Of a stretch of 64,000 nucleotides of DNA, positions 53,906-62,335 are shown one piece after another. Under the pieces are notes generated by a model, which saw nothing but the letters and a program-made list of their open reading frames with translations, searched no databases and was not told where the DNA came from. How positions within the stretch are numbered: position 1 is the first letter of the stretch; each line of letters begins with the position of its first letter. The position numbers were made by a program, and so were the translations under genes. The stretch comes from Halomonas lysinitropha (lineage in GTDB: Bacteria > Pseudomonadota > Gammaproteobacteria > Pseudomonadales > Halomonadaceae), in the NCBI RefSeq assembly GCF_902500215.1, contig NZ_CABVOU010000039.1:434001-498000 (forward strand). Direction: 5' to 3'.

Positions 53906-55134
53906 TGGATCCCGAACGCCTGCAGCGCCTGCTGGGCGGTCCCGAGCTGGTCCGCCTGCGTCAGAAGCTGTCGCGCAAGCTGTTGCGAGAGGGCGGCGGG
54001 CGGCTTTCCCTGAGCCGCGTCAGCGACGCCGAGCGGGCCGCCGTGGAGCGTCTGATCGGACGCTCTCCTCGCCAGGGCCGGTCGTTGAGCGTGGATCTGG
54101 AGACCCTCTCCCATGCCCTGTTGCGTGCCGGTGTGGCCGAGAACCTTCGCGTTGCCCTGGAGGCGCTGGACGGGCCCCTGATCGATGAGCGTGCCCGGAG
54201 AGAGGAGGAGCGGCGGCGCTGGGCGGAGCTGATGGTCGACTATCGCGGGCGGGCCGATACCCTGGGGCTGGGAGGATGGCTCGAGGCCCTGCAGGCCGGC
54301 GGGCTGCTCAAGCGCTTGGCGAGGGGCAGTGAGCCGCGCGGGCGGGCACTGCTCGAAGCGGCGCTGGGGGTGCTGGAGCGCCTGCCGGTACAGGGCATGA
54401 GCCTGAGTGCCCTGGCCGCCGAGTGCCTGGGCGATGCCCATGGCCTGGATACCGGCAGGCCGGTGGCCGCCCTGGTGCGCCGCGCCCTGGCGCGTCACTG
54501 GCGGGGTGGCGTCGCCCGCGTAGATCCCGACGAGCGCAGCATCTGGGCCCATGCCGGCGTACTGGTGGGCGGCGATATCACCAGTGCGGTGCTGACCCTG
54601 CGGCTCCCCGTGCGCCCCGGCCGAGGCCTGGACAGTGCATTGTCCTGTTATTGCCATGAGGCAGAGCCGACCTGGCTGACCCTGCGCCAACTGCTGCGGC
54701 ATCCGCCTGCGTGGAACGGTGCGGGGCGGGATGTCTTTGTCTGCGAGAACCCTGCCGTGGTGGCCGAGGCCGCCGAGCGCCTGGGGGGCGACTCTGCCCC
54801 GCTGATTGCCACCTGGGGCCGCCCCGGGGCTGCCGTGCTCACGCTGCTGGAGCAGCTGCAGGCCGCCGGTGCCGTGCTCCACTATCACGGCGACTTCGAC
54901 TGGGCAGGCATCAGTATGGCCAATGCCCTGCTGGAGCGCTTCGCCATGCACCCCTGGCGGATGGGGTCCGGTGATCTTAAGCGGTATGCCGATCTTGACG
55001 GCAAGCCCTTGGCGGGACGGTCGCTCGAGGCCGGCTGGGACCCCGGACTGCGAGCCGTCCTGGAGGAGAGAGGCAGGGCAGTTCACGAGGAGCAACTGAT
55101 CGATTTGCTGCTCGAGGACCTTCGTGTCGGCTAG
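53905..55134 (+). CDS. jetD: Wadjet type II JetD, Toprim nuclease subunit (DUF3323-DUF2399 / TIGR02679)
   Basis: A 409-residue protein. The N-terminal DUF3323 part contains LSVDLETLSHALLRAGVAEN. The C-terminal DUF2399 Toprim domain has the catalytic glutamate in VFVCENPAVV (~279) and the acidic metal motif HGDFDWAGISMANALL (~328). JetD resembles the topoisomerase VI A subunit and cleaves plasmid DNA once the JetABC motor has stalled. The ATG shares one base with the jetC stop. All four components are therefore complete. Confidence 0.92.
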   Translation: MDPERLQRLLGGPELVRLRQKLSRKLLREGGGRLSLSRVSDAERAAVERLIGRSPRQGRSLSVDLETLSHALLRAGVAENLRVALEALDGPLIDERARREEERRRWAELMVDYRGRADTLGLGGWLEALQAGGLLKRLARGSEPRGRALLEAALGVLERLPVQGMSLSALAAECLGDAHGLDTGRPVAALVRRALARHWRGGVARVDPDERSIWAHAGVLVGGDITSAVLTLRLPVRPGRGLDSALSCYCHEAEPTWLTLRQLLRHPPAWNGAGRDVFVCENPAVVAEAAERLGGDSAPLIATWGRPGAAVLTLLEQLQAAGAVLHYHGDFDWAGISMANALLERFAMHPWRMGSGDLKRYADLDGKPLAGRSLEAGWDPGLRAVLEERGRAVHEEQLIDLLLEDLRVG

Positions 55135-55135
55135 C

Positions 55136-56113
55136 TCAGGGGCGCGGCGGAAGAGGGATCTGCCGTGGCCAGTCATCGGCAACGACAAAGACGCGGCGCC
55201 AGCCCCTGTCGGGTTGCCACAAGGCGAGCTGGACGGGGTAAGCCGGCGCGGTGAAGTGTTGCGCCAGCTGGGCCTCGAGGTCGCGTAGCGGCTGCAGTGC
55301 CTCGCTACGCGGCAGGGCGAGCCAGTGGGGCTTGTACAGCCAGGCGCCGAGGGTGTCTCCGGGCAGGCCGTCGCGCAGCCGGTACCAGTCCCGCGCGTAC
55401 AGCCAGTGACCCCGCAGGTGATCGGGGGTAGCCTCCCGCGGGGGCGGCATCTTGTCGTGCCAGGGGTAAAAGAGGGCGCCGGGCATCGCCAGACGGGCTG
55501 CCACCTCAGGCGCTGGCCCATCCGGCCCGGTGGGCCAGCGCGGCGATAGCAACAGCCTCAGGGTCTCTCGGGCCTCGGGGGAGCTGGCAAGGGTGAGCTG
55601 GTGGCGATGCAGGTGCTCACGCTTGGCGGCCAGGCTGTCGGCGCCGCCCGGGCCGATCCAGCGGGCCTGGCTATCCGCCGCGCCCGGCCCCTGGGGCAGG
55701 CCCAGGTAGAACTTGATGGCGACCTCCAGGTGCACCGGGTGGGGATCGTCATGCTGGCAATAGAGGAGATCCAGCTCCCCCAGGGTGCGCTTGCCCTGGG
55801 GGATGCGCAGATTATGGGCCAGCAGCCGGGTGTCGGGCGACTCGGCGAGCAGGAACTGCCATAGCCGCTCATGATAGAGCCCCATGCGTCCCCTGAGCGC
55901 TGGGGCCAGGTGTACCTCCAGGGCATCGGGCGCCACTTCCCGCTCACCCAGCCAGGCCGCCAGCCGCTCGTCATCGCCCAGGCCCAGATCGCGACGCGAC
56001 GGGCGCCCCGGCCAGGGCATCGCGATCAGGTCGGGGGCCAGCAGGAGCCATGCCAGGTCGCGAACCAGCGGGTGGTGGCAATGCTCGAGGCGTCCGTTTC
56101 CGGGTGGAGGCAT
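55136..56113 (-). CDS. DUF1853 family protein (PD-(D/E)XK-like fold)
   Basis: A 325-residue protein convergent with jetD (stop codons one base apart). GELDLLYCQ followed by HLEVAIKFYLG fits the D...ExK core of PD-(D/E)XK nucleases, the superfamily to which DUF1853 has been related. The family is scattered in gammaproteobacterial chromosomes and is of unknown role. Because it is on the opposite strand, and the family also occurs without Wadjet, I treat it as a neighbour and not a fifth Jet component. Confidence 0.75.
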   Translation of the reverse strand: MPPPGNGRLEHCHHPLVRDLAWLLLAPDLIAMPWPGRPSRRDLGLGDDERLAAWLGEREVAPDALEVHLAPALRGRMGLYHERLWQFLLAESPDTRLLAHNLRIPQGKRTLGELDLLYCQHDDPHPVHLEVAIKFYLGLPQGPGAADSQARWIGPGGADSLAAKREHLHRHQLTLASSPEARETLRLLLSPRWPTGPDGPAPEVAARLAMPGALFYPWHDKMPPPREATPDHLRGHWLYARDWYRLRDGLPGDTLGAWLYKPHWLALPRSEALQPLRDLEAQLAQHFTAPAYPVQLALWQPDRGWRRVFVVADDWPRQIPLPPRP

Positions 56114-56128
56114 GACGATGTCCAGGCG

Positions 56129-56170
56129 TTGACAAGGAGTCTGTTAGAGAAGCTGTACAGGCCTTATACT
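56129..56170 (+). promoter_or_regulatory. Promoter region of the YehZYXW-type operon
   Basis: A TTGACA at 56129-56134 and a TATACT at 56165-56170 are visible but not at standard spacing from each other; each could pair with a weaker partner. The gap between the divergent DUF1853 and SBP genes is only 90 bases. Confidence 0.35.
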
Positions 56171-56203
56171 CAGATTACATTCTCAAGCAACCGGGTGAAC
56201 ATC

Positions 56204-57115
56204 ATGATTCGTCTCCTGTCTCGTTACGCGGCCCTGGCCGCCGGTACCCTCATCGCCTTCTCGACCCAGGCGCAGGATCCCGTGGTGGTCTCCTCCAAGA
56301 TCGATACCGAAGGCTCGGTACTCGGCCAACTGATCCTGCAGCGGCTCGACCAGGGCGGTATCGCGGTGGAGGATCGCCTTCAGCTGGGCGGGACCAGTAT
56401 CGTGCGCGAGGCGCTGATCACCGGCGAGATCGACCTCTACCCCGAGTACACCGGCAACGGCGCCTTCTTCTTCGATATGACCGACAGCCCGGTGTGGAAC
56501 GATGCCGACAAGGCACTCGAGACCGTACGCCAGAAGGATCGCGAAGCGAATGACCTGGTCTGGCTGACGCCGGCCGAGGCCAACAACACCTGGGCGATCA
56601 GCGTGCGCGGTGAACTCGCCCGTGAACATGACCTGGCAAGCCTCGAGGATCTGTCGGCCTATCTCGACGACGGAGGGGCCTTCAAGCTGGCCGCCAGTGC
56701 CGAGTTCATCGAGTCGCCCCAGGCGCTGCCGGCCTTCCAGGAGGCCTACGACTTCGAACTCACCGGAGAGCAGCTGCTGGTGCTCTCCGGCGGCAATACC
56801 GCCGCCACCATGCGGGCCGCCGCCCAGCAGACCAGTGACGTCAATGCCGCCATGACCTACGGTACCGACGGTGGCTTGCAGGCCCTGGACCTGGTGGTCA
56901 TGGATGACACCCTGGGGGTCCAGCCGGTCTATCAGCCCGCCCCGGTGGTGCGCGAGGCGGTGCTCGAGACCTACCCCGAGATCGAGTCGTTGCTCGAGCC
57001 GGTTTTCCAGGCTCTGAACCTCGAGACCCTGCAGCGTCTCAACGGCGACGTGGCGGTGAACGGTCGAGCTCCTTCCGCGGTCGCCGCCGACTTCCTCGAT
57101 ACCCTGGACGACTGA
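56204..57115 (+). CDS. osmF: Osmoprotectant ABC transporter substrate-binding protein (OsmF/YehZ, OpuC family)
   Basis: A 303-residue protein with a signal peptide ending near AFSTQAQ (residue ~23) and an OpuAC-type domain. VVVSSKIDTEGSVLGQLIL, GEIDLYPEYTGNG and a late YGTDGGLQALDLVVMDD are conserved in betaine/choline-type binding proteins. It delivers osmoprotectants to the permeases downstream. It is the first of four genes in the exact order of E. coli yehZYXW. Confidence 0.9.
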   Translation: MIRLLSRYAALAAGTLIAFSTQAQDPVVVSSKIDTEGSVLGQLILQRLDQGGIAVEDRLQLGGTSIVREALITGEIDLYPEYTGNGAFFFDMTDSPVWNDADKALETVRQKDREANDLVWLTPAEANNTWAISVRGELAREHDLASLEDLSAYLDDGGAFKLAASAEFIESPQALPAFQEAYDFELTGEQLLVLSGGNTAATMRAAAQQTSDVNAAMTYGTDGGLQALDLVVMDDTLGVQPVYQPAPVVREAVLETYPEIESLLEPVFQALNLETLQRLNGDVAVNGRAPSAVAADFLDTLDD

Positions 57116-57122
57116 GGCCGTC

Positions 57123-58283
57123 TTGCGCCTGGAGAAATCCGGCCCCAACGTCGTCCTGCTGAGTCTGACGCTGGTCGCCCTGGCGGCCTGGCTGGGCCTG
57201 GACACGGTCAGCGTGGCCGCCAATCGCATCGTGCCAGGCACCGGCTATCGAGTCGACGAGGTCATCGGGGCAGGCGGTGCCCTGGCCACGGCGCTGCCCT
57301 GGCTGGCGCTGGCCGGGTTTGCCTGGCGCCCTGCTCGGCGCCATCTCCTGCTGGCCCTGGTGCTGGTGGTCCTGATGCTGTCGGCGCTGCCGGCCTGGCT
57401 GGCGCTGTCGGCGGTTACCCTGGTCGATGCCCCTCAGGCCCGGCTGGGTATCGGCGCCGGTATCTGGGGGGTGCTGTTCCTGCTGCTGCTGGCGCTGATC
57501 GAGCTGCGCACTCGCCTGGTCCTGTCGCGGCTACTGGGTTGGGCTTTGCTGCTTCCCCCCCTGGCGAGCGCGGCGCTGTGCCTTGCCCGCTGGCTCGAGC
57601 CCCTGGCGCTGTGGCAGGAGTATCGCGGGCGTAGCGGCCAGTTTCTCGGGGCGGTCGGCGAGCACCTGCTGCTGGTCGGCGTGGCCGTGGGGGCCAGCCT
57701 GGTGCTCGGTGTGGGGCTGGCGCTGGCCATGCGCCGCTGGCCCGGGGTACAGAAGGCGGGCTTCGGCATGCTCAACTTCCTGCAGACGATCCCCAGCATT
57801 GCGCTCTTCGGCCTGCTGCTGGCACCGCTCGCCTGGCTGTCGGCCAACGTCGACTGGTTGTCGGCACTGGGCGTCAGCGGGATCGGCTGGGCCCCGGCCC
57901 TGCTGGCCCTGGTGGGCTACAGCCTGCTGCCCATGGTGCGCAACACCTTCGTCGCCCTGGAGGCGGTGAATCCCGGGGTGATCGATGCCGCGCGCGGCAT
58001 GGGCATGAGCCGGGGCCAGGTGTTCCGCCAGGTGCGTCTGCCGCTGGCGCTGCCGGTGATCCTCGAGGGCATCCGTATCACCACGGTACAGGCCATCGGG
58101 CTTACCGCCGTGGCCGCGCTGATCGGCGCCGGTGGCCTGGGTACCTTCATCTTCCAGGGGCTGGGCCAGGCCGCCATGGACCTGGTGCTGCTGGGGGCAT
58201 TGCCCATTCTGCTGCTGGCGCTGCTGGTGGATGCTCTGCTCGGCGCCCTGACCGATATCCTGCGCCCGGGAGGGGCCGAATGA
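57123..58283 (+). CDS. yehY: Osmoprotectant ABC transporter permease, long form (YehY-like)
   Basis: A 386-residue permease, the size of E. coli YehY (385). The C-terminal half is a standard binding-protein-dependent permease domain with the EAA-like loop (AARGMGMSRGQVFRQVRLPL). The N-terminal half adds four extra helices. A TTG start 7 bases after the SBP gene, with GAGG upstream, is the only reasonable one. Its stop overlaps the ATPase gene by 4 bases. Confidence 0.9.
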   Translation: MRLEKSGPNVVLLSLTLVALAAWLGLDTVSVAANRIVPGTGYRVDEVIGAGGALATALPWLALAGFAWRPARRHLLLALVLVVLMLSALPAWLALSAVTLVDAPQARLGIGAGIWGVLFLLLLALIELRTRLVLSRLLGWALLLPPLASAALCLARWLEPLALWQEYRGRSGQFLGAVGEHLLLVGVAVGASLVLGVGLALAMRRWPGVQKAGFGMLNFLQTIPSIALFGLLLAPLAWLSANVDWLSALGVSGIGWAPALLALVGYSLLPMVRNTFVALEAVNPGVIDAARGMGMSRGQVFRQVRLPLALPVILEGIRITTVQAIGLTAVAALIGAGGLGTFIFQGLGQAAMDLVLLGALPILLLALLVDALLGALTDILRPGGAE

Positions 58284-59224
58284 TCGACCTGATTCATGTC
58301 ACCAAGCGTTTCGGTGACGCCGTCGCGGTGGATGATATCTCGCTGAGCGTGGCCCGAGGAGAGCTCTGCGTGCTGGTGGGGACCTCCGGCTGCGGCAAGT
58401 CGACCACGCTGCGCATGATCAATCGGCTGATCGAGCACAGCGAGGGCGAGATCCATATCGACGACCAGCAGATCCGCGCCTTTCGCGAGGAGACCCTGCG
58501 CCGGCGCATGGGCTATGCGATCCAGAGCACGGGCCTGTTTCCCCACTGGACGGTGGCCCGCAATATCGGCCTGGTGCCGCGCCTGCTCAAATGGCCGAAG
58601 GCGAAGGTCCAGGCGCGGGTCGAGGAACTGATGGCGTTGCTGGGGCTTGCCATGGAGGCGTTCGCCGGCAAGTACCCCCACCAGCTTTCTGGCGGCCAGG
58701 CGCAGCGGGTGGGGGTCGCCCGGGCCCTGGCCGCCGACCCGGATATCCTGCTGATGGACGAGCCCTTCGGCGCCCTGGATCCGATTACCCGGCAGAGCCT
58801 GCAGGACGAGTTGCGTGAGCTGCAGTCCCGGCTGCACAAGACCATCGTCTTCGTCACCCATGACATGGACGAGGCGCTGCGGCTGGCAGACCATCTGGTG
58901 GTGATGCATCAGGGGCGTATCGTGCAGCAGGGACGGCCCCTGGCGCTGCTTCGCGAACCGGCGGATGGCTTCGTCGAGTCGCTGCTCGGGGGCGAGGATC
59001 GCGGCCTGAAGGAGGCGGCGCTGCTGCCGGTCAGTCAACGGATGCTGCCGCTGGGGCCGCGCCTGCTGGCCCGCGAGCGGATCGGCCAGCACGCCAGCCT
59101 GCGCGAAGCGCTCTCGGTGATGCTGTGGCGGCATGCCGAACGGCTCACCGTGGTGGATGACGATGATCTGCCGGTGGGCGAACTCTCCCTGCGTCGCCTG
59201 GTGGGAGTGCGCAGCGATGAGTAA
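58280..59224 (+). CDS. yehX: Osmoprotectant ABC transporter ATPase (YehX-like)
   Basis: A 314-residue ATPase. It has Walker A GTSGCGKST (~36-44), Q-loop, signature LSGGQAQRVGVARAL, Walker B ILLMDEPFGALD and the H-loop VTHDMDEAL. The C-terminal tail after ~240 resembles one short CBS-like unit (LREALSVMLWRHAERLTVVD), shorter than the paired CBS domains of OpuA/ProV. It energises the YehYW permeases. Confidence 0.92.
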   Translation: MIDLIHVTKRFGDAVAVDDISLSVARGELCVLVGTSGCGKSTTLRMINRLIEHSEGEIHIDDQQIRAFREETLRRRMGYAIQSTGLFPHWTVARNIGLVPRLLKWPKAKVQARVEELMALLGLAMEAFAGKYPHQLSGGQAQRVGVARALAADPDILLMDEPFGALDPITRQSLQDELRELQSRLHKTIVFVTHDMDEALRLADHLVVMHQGRIVQQGRPLALLREPADGFVESLLGGEDRGLKEAALLPVSQRMLPLGPRLLARERIGQHASLREALSVMLWRHAERLTVVDDDDLPVGELSLRRLVGVRSDE

Positions 59225-59945
59225 GGGTCGCCGCTGGGTCGTGCCGCTGGGCTGGCTGGCACTGCTGCTGGTGGCCACCTTCGGCATGGGGCAGCTGGAG
59301 GGAGTGTTTCGCTGGATCGAGGCCGACAGCCGCCAGGTGATCTACGCTCGTGCCGATTTCGTCACCCTGCTGGGGCGCCACCTGCTGGTGGTCAGCGTGG
59401 CGGCGGTGCTGGCCATCCTGTTGGGCGTGGGGGCCGCCATTGCCGCGACCCGCGACTGGGGGCGGGACTTCCTGCCGCTGGTCAGTCAGCTGGCCTCCAT
59501 TGGCCAGACCTTTCCGCCGGTGGCGGTGCTGGCGCTGGCGGTGCCGGTGCTGGGCTTCGGCACCCTGCCGATCATCGTGGCGCTGCTGCTGTATGGCCTG
59601 CTGCCGATCGTGCGCAACACCCTGGCCGGCCTCGAGGGCATCGACCCCGGCGTCATGGAGGCGGCCCGAGGCATGGGCATGAGCGGCGGCCAGATCCTGC
59701 GCCAGGTGGAGCTGCCGCTGGCCGCGCCGGTGATACTGGCCGGCATCCGCACTTCGGTGACCATCAACATCGCCACGGCGGCCATCGGCGCCACCGTGGG
59801 GGCGAGCAATCTCGGCGATCCGATCATCTCGGGGATCGTCAACGGCAACACCGCCTATGTGGTCCAGGGGGCGCTGCTGATCGGCCTGCTGGCCGTCAGC
59901 GTGGATAGCCTCTTCAGCCGACTGCCTCTAGCCGGTTCCCGCTGA
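59217..59945 (+). CDS. yehW: Osmoprotectant ABC transporter permease, short form (YehW-like)
   Basis: A 242-residue permease with six helices and the EAA loop (AARGMGMSGGQILRQVELPL), nearly the same as that of the long permease. Its ATG overlaps the ATPase stop by 8 bases. The size matches E. coli YehW (243). It completes the four-gene transporter. Confidence 0.92.
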   Translation: MSKGRRWVVPLGWLALLLVATFGMGQLEGVFRWIEADSRQVIYARADFVTLLGRHLLVVSVAAVLAILLGVGAAIAATRDWGRDFLPLVSQLASIGQTFPPVAVLALAVPVLGFGTLPIIVALLLYGLLPIVRNTLAGLEGIDPGVMEAARGMGMSGGQILRQVELPLAAPVILAGIRTSVTINIATAAIGATVGASNLGDPIISGIVNGNTAYVVQGALLIGLLAVSVDSLFSRLPLAGSR

Positions 59946-60005
59946 TTGGACGGCAGAGACATGCGCTCATCATTTCGACTTTTCGGGTCTACCCAAGCTC
60001 GCCAG

Positions 60006-60021
60006 TTTACGTTAACGTCAA
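60006..60021 (+). promoter_or_regulatory. Candidate LiuR operator upstream of the branched-chain dehydrogenase operon
   Basis: TTTACGTTAACGTCAA is a near-perfect palindrome with paired ACGT cores, the form predicted for LiuR (MerR-family) sites that control branched-chain amino acid degradation. It lies 92 bases before bkdA1, in the 168-base gap that otherwise shows no gene. Confidence 0.5.
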
Positions 60022-60113
60022 TCTTGTTGCGTTGACCGACCCCGGGGCGACCCTCTGGCGAATCGGAACATTAAAGACAACACTGCCCTCAAAAGGGGCA
60101 CAGGATCACGACG

Positions 60114-61328
60114 ATGACAACAACAGCGGATATTCACGAGCCGACCTTCCTGGCCGGTGACGAGTTCAGCATTCCCACCTTCCGGCTGCTCAAGCAGGAC
60201 GGCACCCTCTTCGATGGCGCCAGGGCACCCGACCTGGAGCACGACAAGGCGCTGGCCATCTATCACGCCATGGTGGCCACCCGCGTGCTCGACGAGCGGA
60301 TGCTCGCCGCCCAGCGCCAGGGGCGGCTCTCCTTCTACATGCAGTGCACCGGCGAGGAGGCCGCCGTGGTCGGCGCCACGGCGGCGCTGGATGATGCCGA
60401 CATGATCATGGCCCAGTATCGCGAGCAGGGGGCCCTGGTCTATCGCGGCTTCACCTTCGACGAGTTCATGAACCAGCTGTTCGGCAACGAACTGGACTAC
60501 GGCAAGGGCCGCCAGATGCCGATCCATTACGGGTCGCGCAAGCTGCACTACATGACCATCTCGTCGCCGCTGGGCACCCAGATTCCCCAGGCCACCGGCT
60601 ACGCCTATGGCCAGAAGCTCGCCGGCGACGGCAAGTGCACCACGGTGTTCTTCGGCGAAGGCGCCGCCTCCGAGGGCGATTTCCACGCCGCCCTGAACAT
60701 GGCGGCGGTGCACGAGGTACCGGTGATCTTCTTCTGTCGCAACAATGGCTATGCGATCTCGACGCCGTCCATCGAGCAGTTCGCCGCCGATGGCGTGGCG
60801 CCACGCGCCTTCGGCTATCGCATGCACGTGATTCGCGTCGATGGCAACGACATCCTGGCGGTCTACTCGGCCACCCAGGAGGCGCGCCGGATCGCCGTGG
60901 AGAACAACAAGCCGGTGCTCATCGAGGCCATGAGCTACCGCCTGGCCGCCCACTCTTCTTCGGACGACCCCTCGGGCTATCGCTCGAAGAAGGAGGAGGA
61001 AGCCTGGCGGGAGAAGGATCCCATCCTGCGCATGCAGCGCTGGCTGATCGACCTGGGATGGTGGAACGATGACGAGGAGAAGGCCCTCCAGGAGAGCCTG
61101 CGCCGCGAGGTGCTGGAGACCATGAAGCGCGCCGAGAAGCGCCCGCCGCCGCCCCTTGACAGCCTGGTGACCGATGTCTATGCGGATGTTACCCCGGAGC
61201 TGCAGCGTCAGCTCGACGCGCTGAAGACCCATATCCGCCAGTACCCGGACGCCTACCCGAAGGGCGCGCGCTCCCTGGATCCGGACGTGCGCGCCGGTGA
61301 CGATGTCGCTGCCAAGGGAGGGGAGTGA
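60114..61328 (+). CDS. bkdA1: Branched-chain 2-oxoacid dehydrogenase E1 alpha subunit
   Basis: A 404-residue E1alpha. The thiamine-diphosphate motif [20 protein letters not shown] ... CRNNGYAIS is present, as is the phosphorylation-loop-like [12 protein letters not shown] segment typical of BkdA. With E1beta it decarboxylates 2-oxoisovalerate and related oxoacids from Val, Leu and Ile. The E1beta and E2 genes follow, so the operon supplies acyl-CoA precursors and energy. Confidence 0.92.
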   Translation: MTTTADIHEPTFLAGDEFSIPTFRLLKQDGTLFDGARAPDLEHDKALAIYHAMVATRVLDERMLAAQRQGRLSFYMQCTGEEAAVVGATAALDDADMIMAQYREQGALVYRGFTFDEFMNQLFGNELDYGKGRQMPIHYGSRKLHYMTISSPLGTQIPQATGYAYGQKLAGDGKCTTVFFGEGAASEGDFHAALNMAAVHEVPVIFFCRNNGYAISTPSIEQFAADGVAPRAFGYRMHVIRVDGNDILAVYSATQEARRIAVENNKPVLIEAMSYRLAAHSSSDDPSGYRSKKEEEAWREKDPILRMQRWLIDLGWWNDDEEKALQESLRREVLETMKRAEKRPPPPLDSLVTDVYADVTPELQRQLDALKTHIRQYPDAYPKGARSLDPDVRAGDDVAAKGGE

Positions 61329-61329
61329 G

Positions 61330-62307
61330 ATGCCGACCAAGAACATGCTGCAGGCCATCAACAACGCCCTGGACATTGCCATGGGCGAGGACGACAAGGT
61401 GCTCTGCTTCGGCGAGGACGTGGGCAGCTTCGGCGGCGTCTTCCGTGCCACCAGCCATCTGCAGGAGAAGTACGGCCGCGCGCGCTGCTTCAATACCCCG
61501 CTGGTGGAGCAGGGCATCATCGGCTTCGCCAACGGTCTGGCCGCCCAGGGTTCGGTGCCGGTGGCGGAGATCCAGTTCGCCGACTACATCTTTCCGGCCT
61601 TCGACCAGATCGTCAACGAGACGGCCAAGTTTCGCTACCGCTCCGGTGACCTCTTCAACGTCGGCGGCCTGACCATTCGCGCGCCCTACGGCGGCGGTAT
61701 CGCCGGGGGTCTCTATCACTCCCAGTCGCCTGAGGCCTACTTCACGCACACGCCCGGTCTCAAGGTCGTGATCCCCCGCGATCCCTACCAGGCCAAGGGC
61801 CTGCTGCTGGCGGCCATCCGTGACCCGGATCCGGTGATCTTCTTCGAGCCCAAGCGTCTCTACCGGGCGTCCGTCGGTGAAGTGCCGGAGGAGGACTACC
61901 AACTGCCCCTCGGCGAGGCCGAGGTGACCAAGGAGGGTACCGACGTGACCCTGGTGGGCTGGGGCGCCCAGATGGAGGTGATCGACCGCGCCGTGGAACT
62001 GGCCGAGAAGGACGGCATCTCCTGCGAGGTGATCGACCTGCGCAGCCTGCTGCCCTGGGACCAGGACAGCGTGGCCGAGTCGGTGTTCAAGACGGGCCGG
62101 CTGGTGGTCACCCACGAGGCGCCACGCACCGGGGGGTTCGCCGGGGAGATCGCCGCGGTCGTTCAGGAGCGCTGCTTCCTGTACCTGGAATCACCCATTG
62201 CTCGGGTGACCGGCATGGATACGCCCTTCCCTCTGACGCTGGAGAAGGAGTACCTGGCGGATCACCTGAAGATCGTCGAGGCCATCCGCGCCACCGTGAA
62301 TTTCTGA
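61330..62307 (+). CDS. bkdA2: Branched-chain 2-oxoacid dehydrogenase E1 beta subunit
   Basis: A 325-residue transketolase-like E1beta. [15 protein letters not shown] near residue 27, the [20 protein letters not shown] segment with the glutamate that activates thiamine, and the C-terminal [16 protein letters not shown] domain are present. It starts one base after the E1alpha stop with a GGGAG site overlapping that stop. Confidence 0.94.
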   Translation: MPTKNMLQAINNALDIAMGEDDKVLCFGEDVGSFGGVFRATSHLQEKYGRARCFNTPLVEQGIIGFANGLAAQGSVPVAEIQFADYIFPAFDQIVNETAKFRYRSGDLFNVGGLTIRAPYGGGIAGGLYHSQSPEAYFTHTPGLKVVIPRDPYQAKGLLLAAIRDPDPVIFFEPKRLYRASVGEVPEEDYQLPLGEAEVTKEGTDVTLVGWGAQMEVIDRAVELAEKDGISCEVIDLRSLLPWDQDSVAESVFKTGRLVVTHEAPRTGGFAGEIAAVVQERCFLYLESPIARVTGMDTPFPLTLEKEYLADHLKIVEAIRATVNF

Positions 62308-62335
62308 CGACCGGGCTCAGGACAGGAGAGACAAG

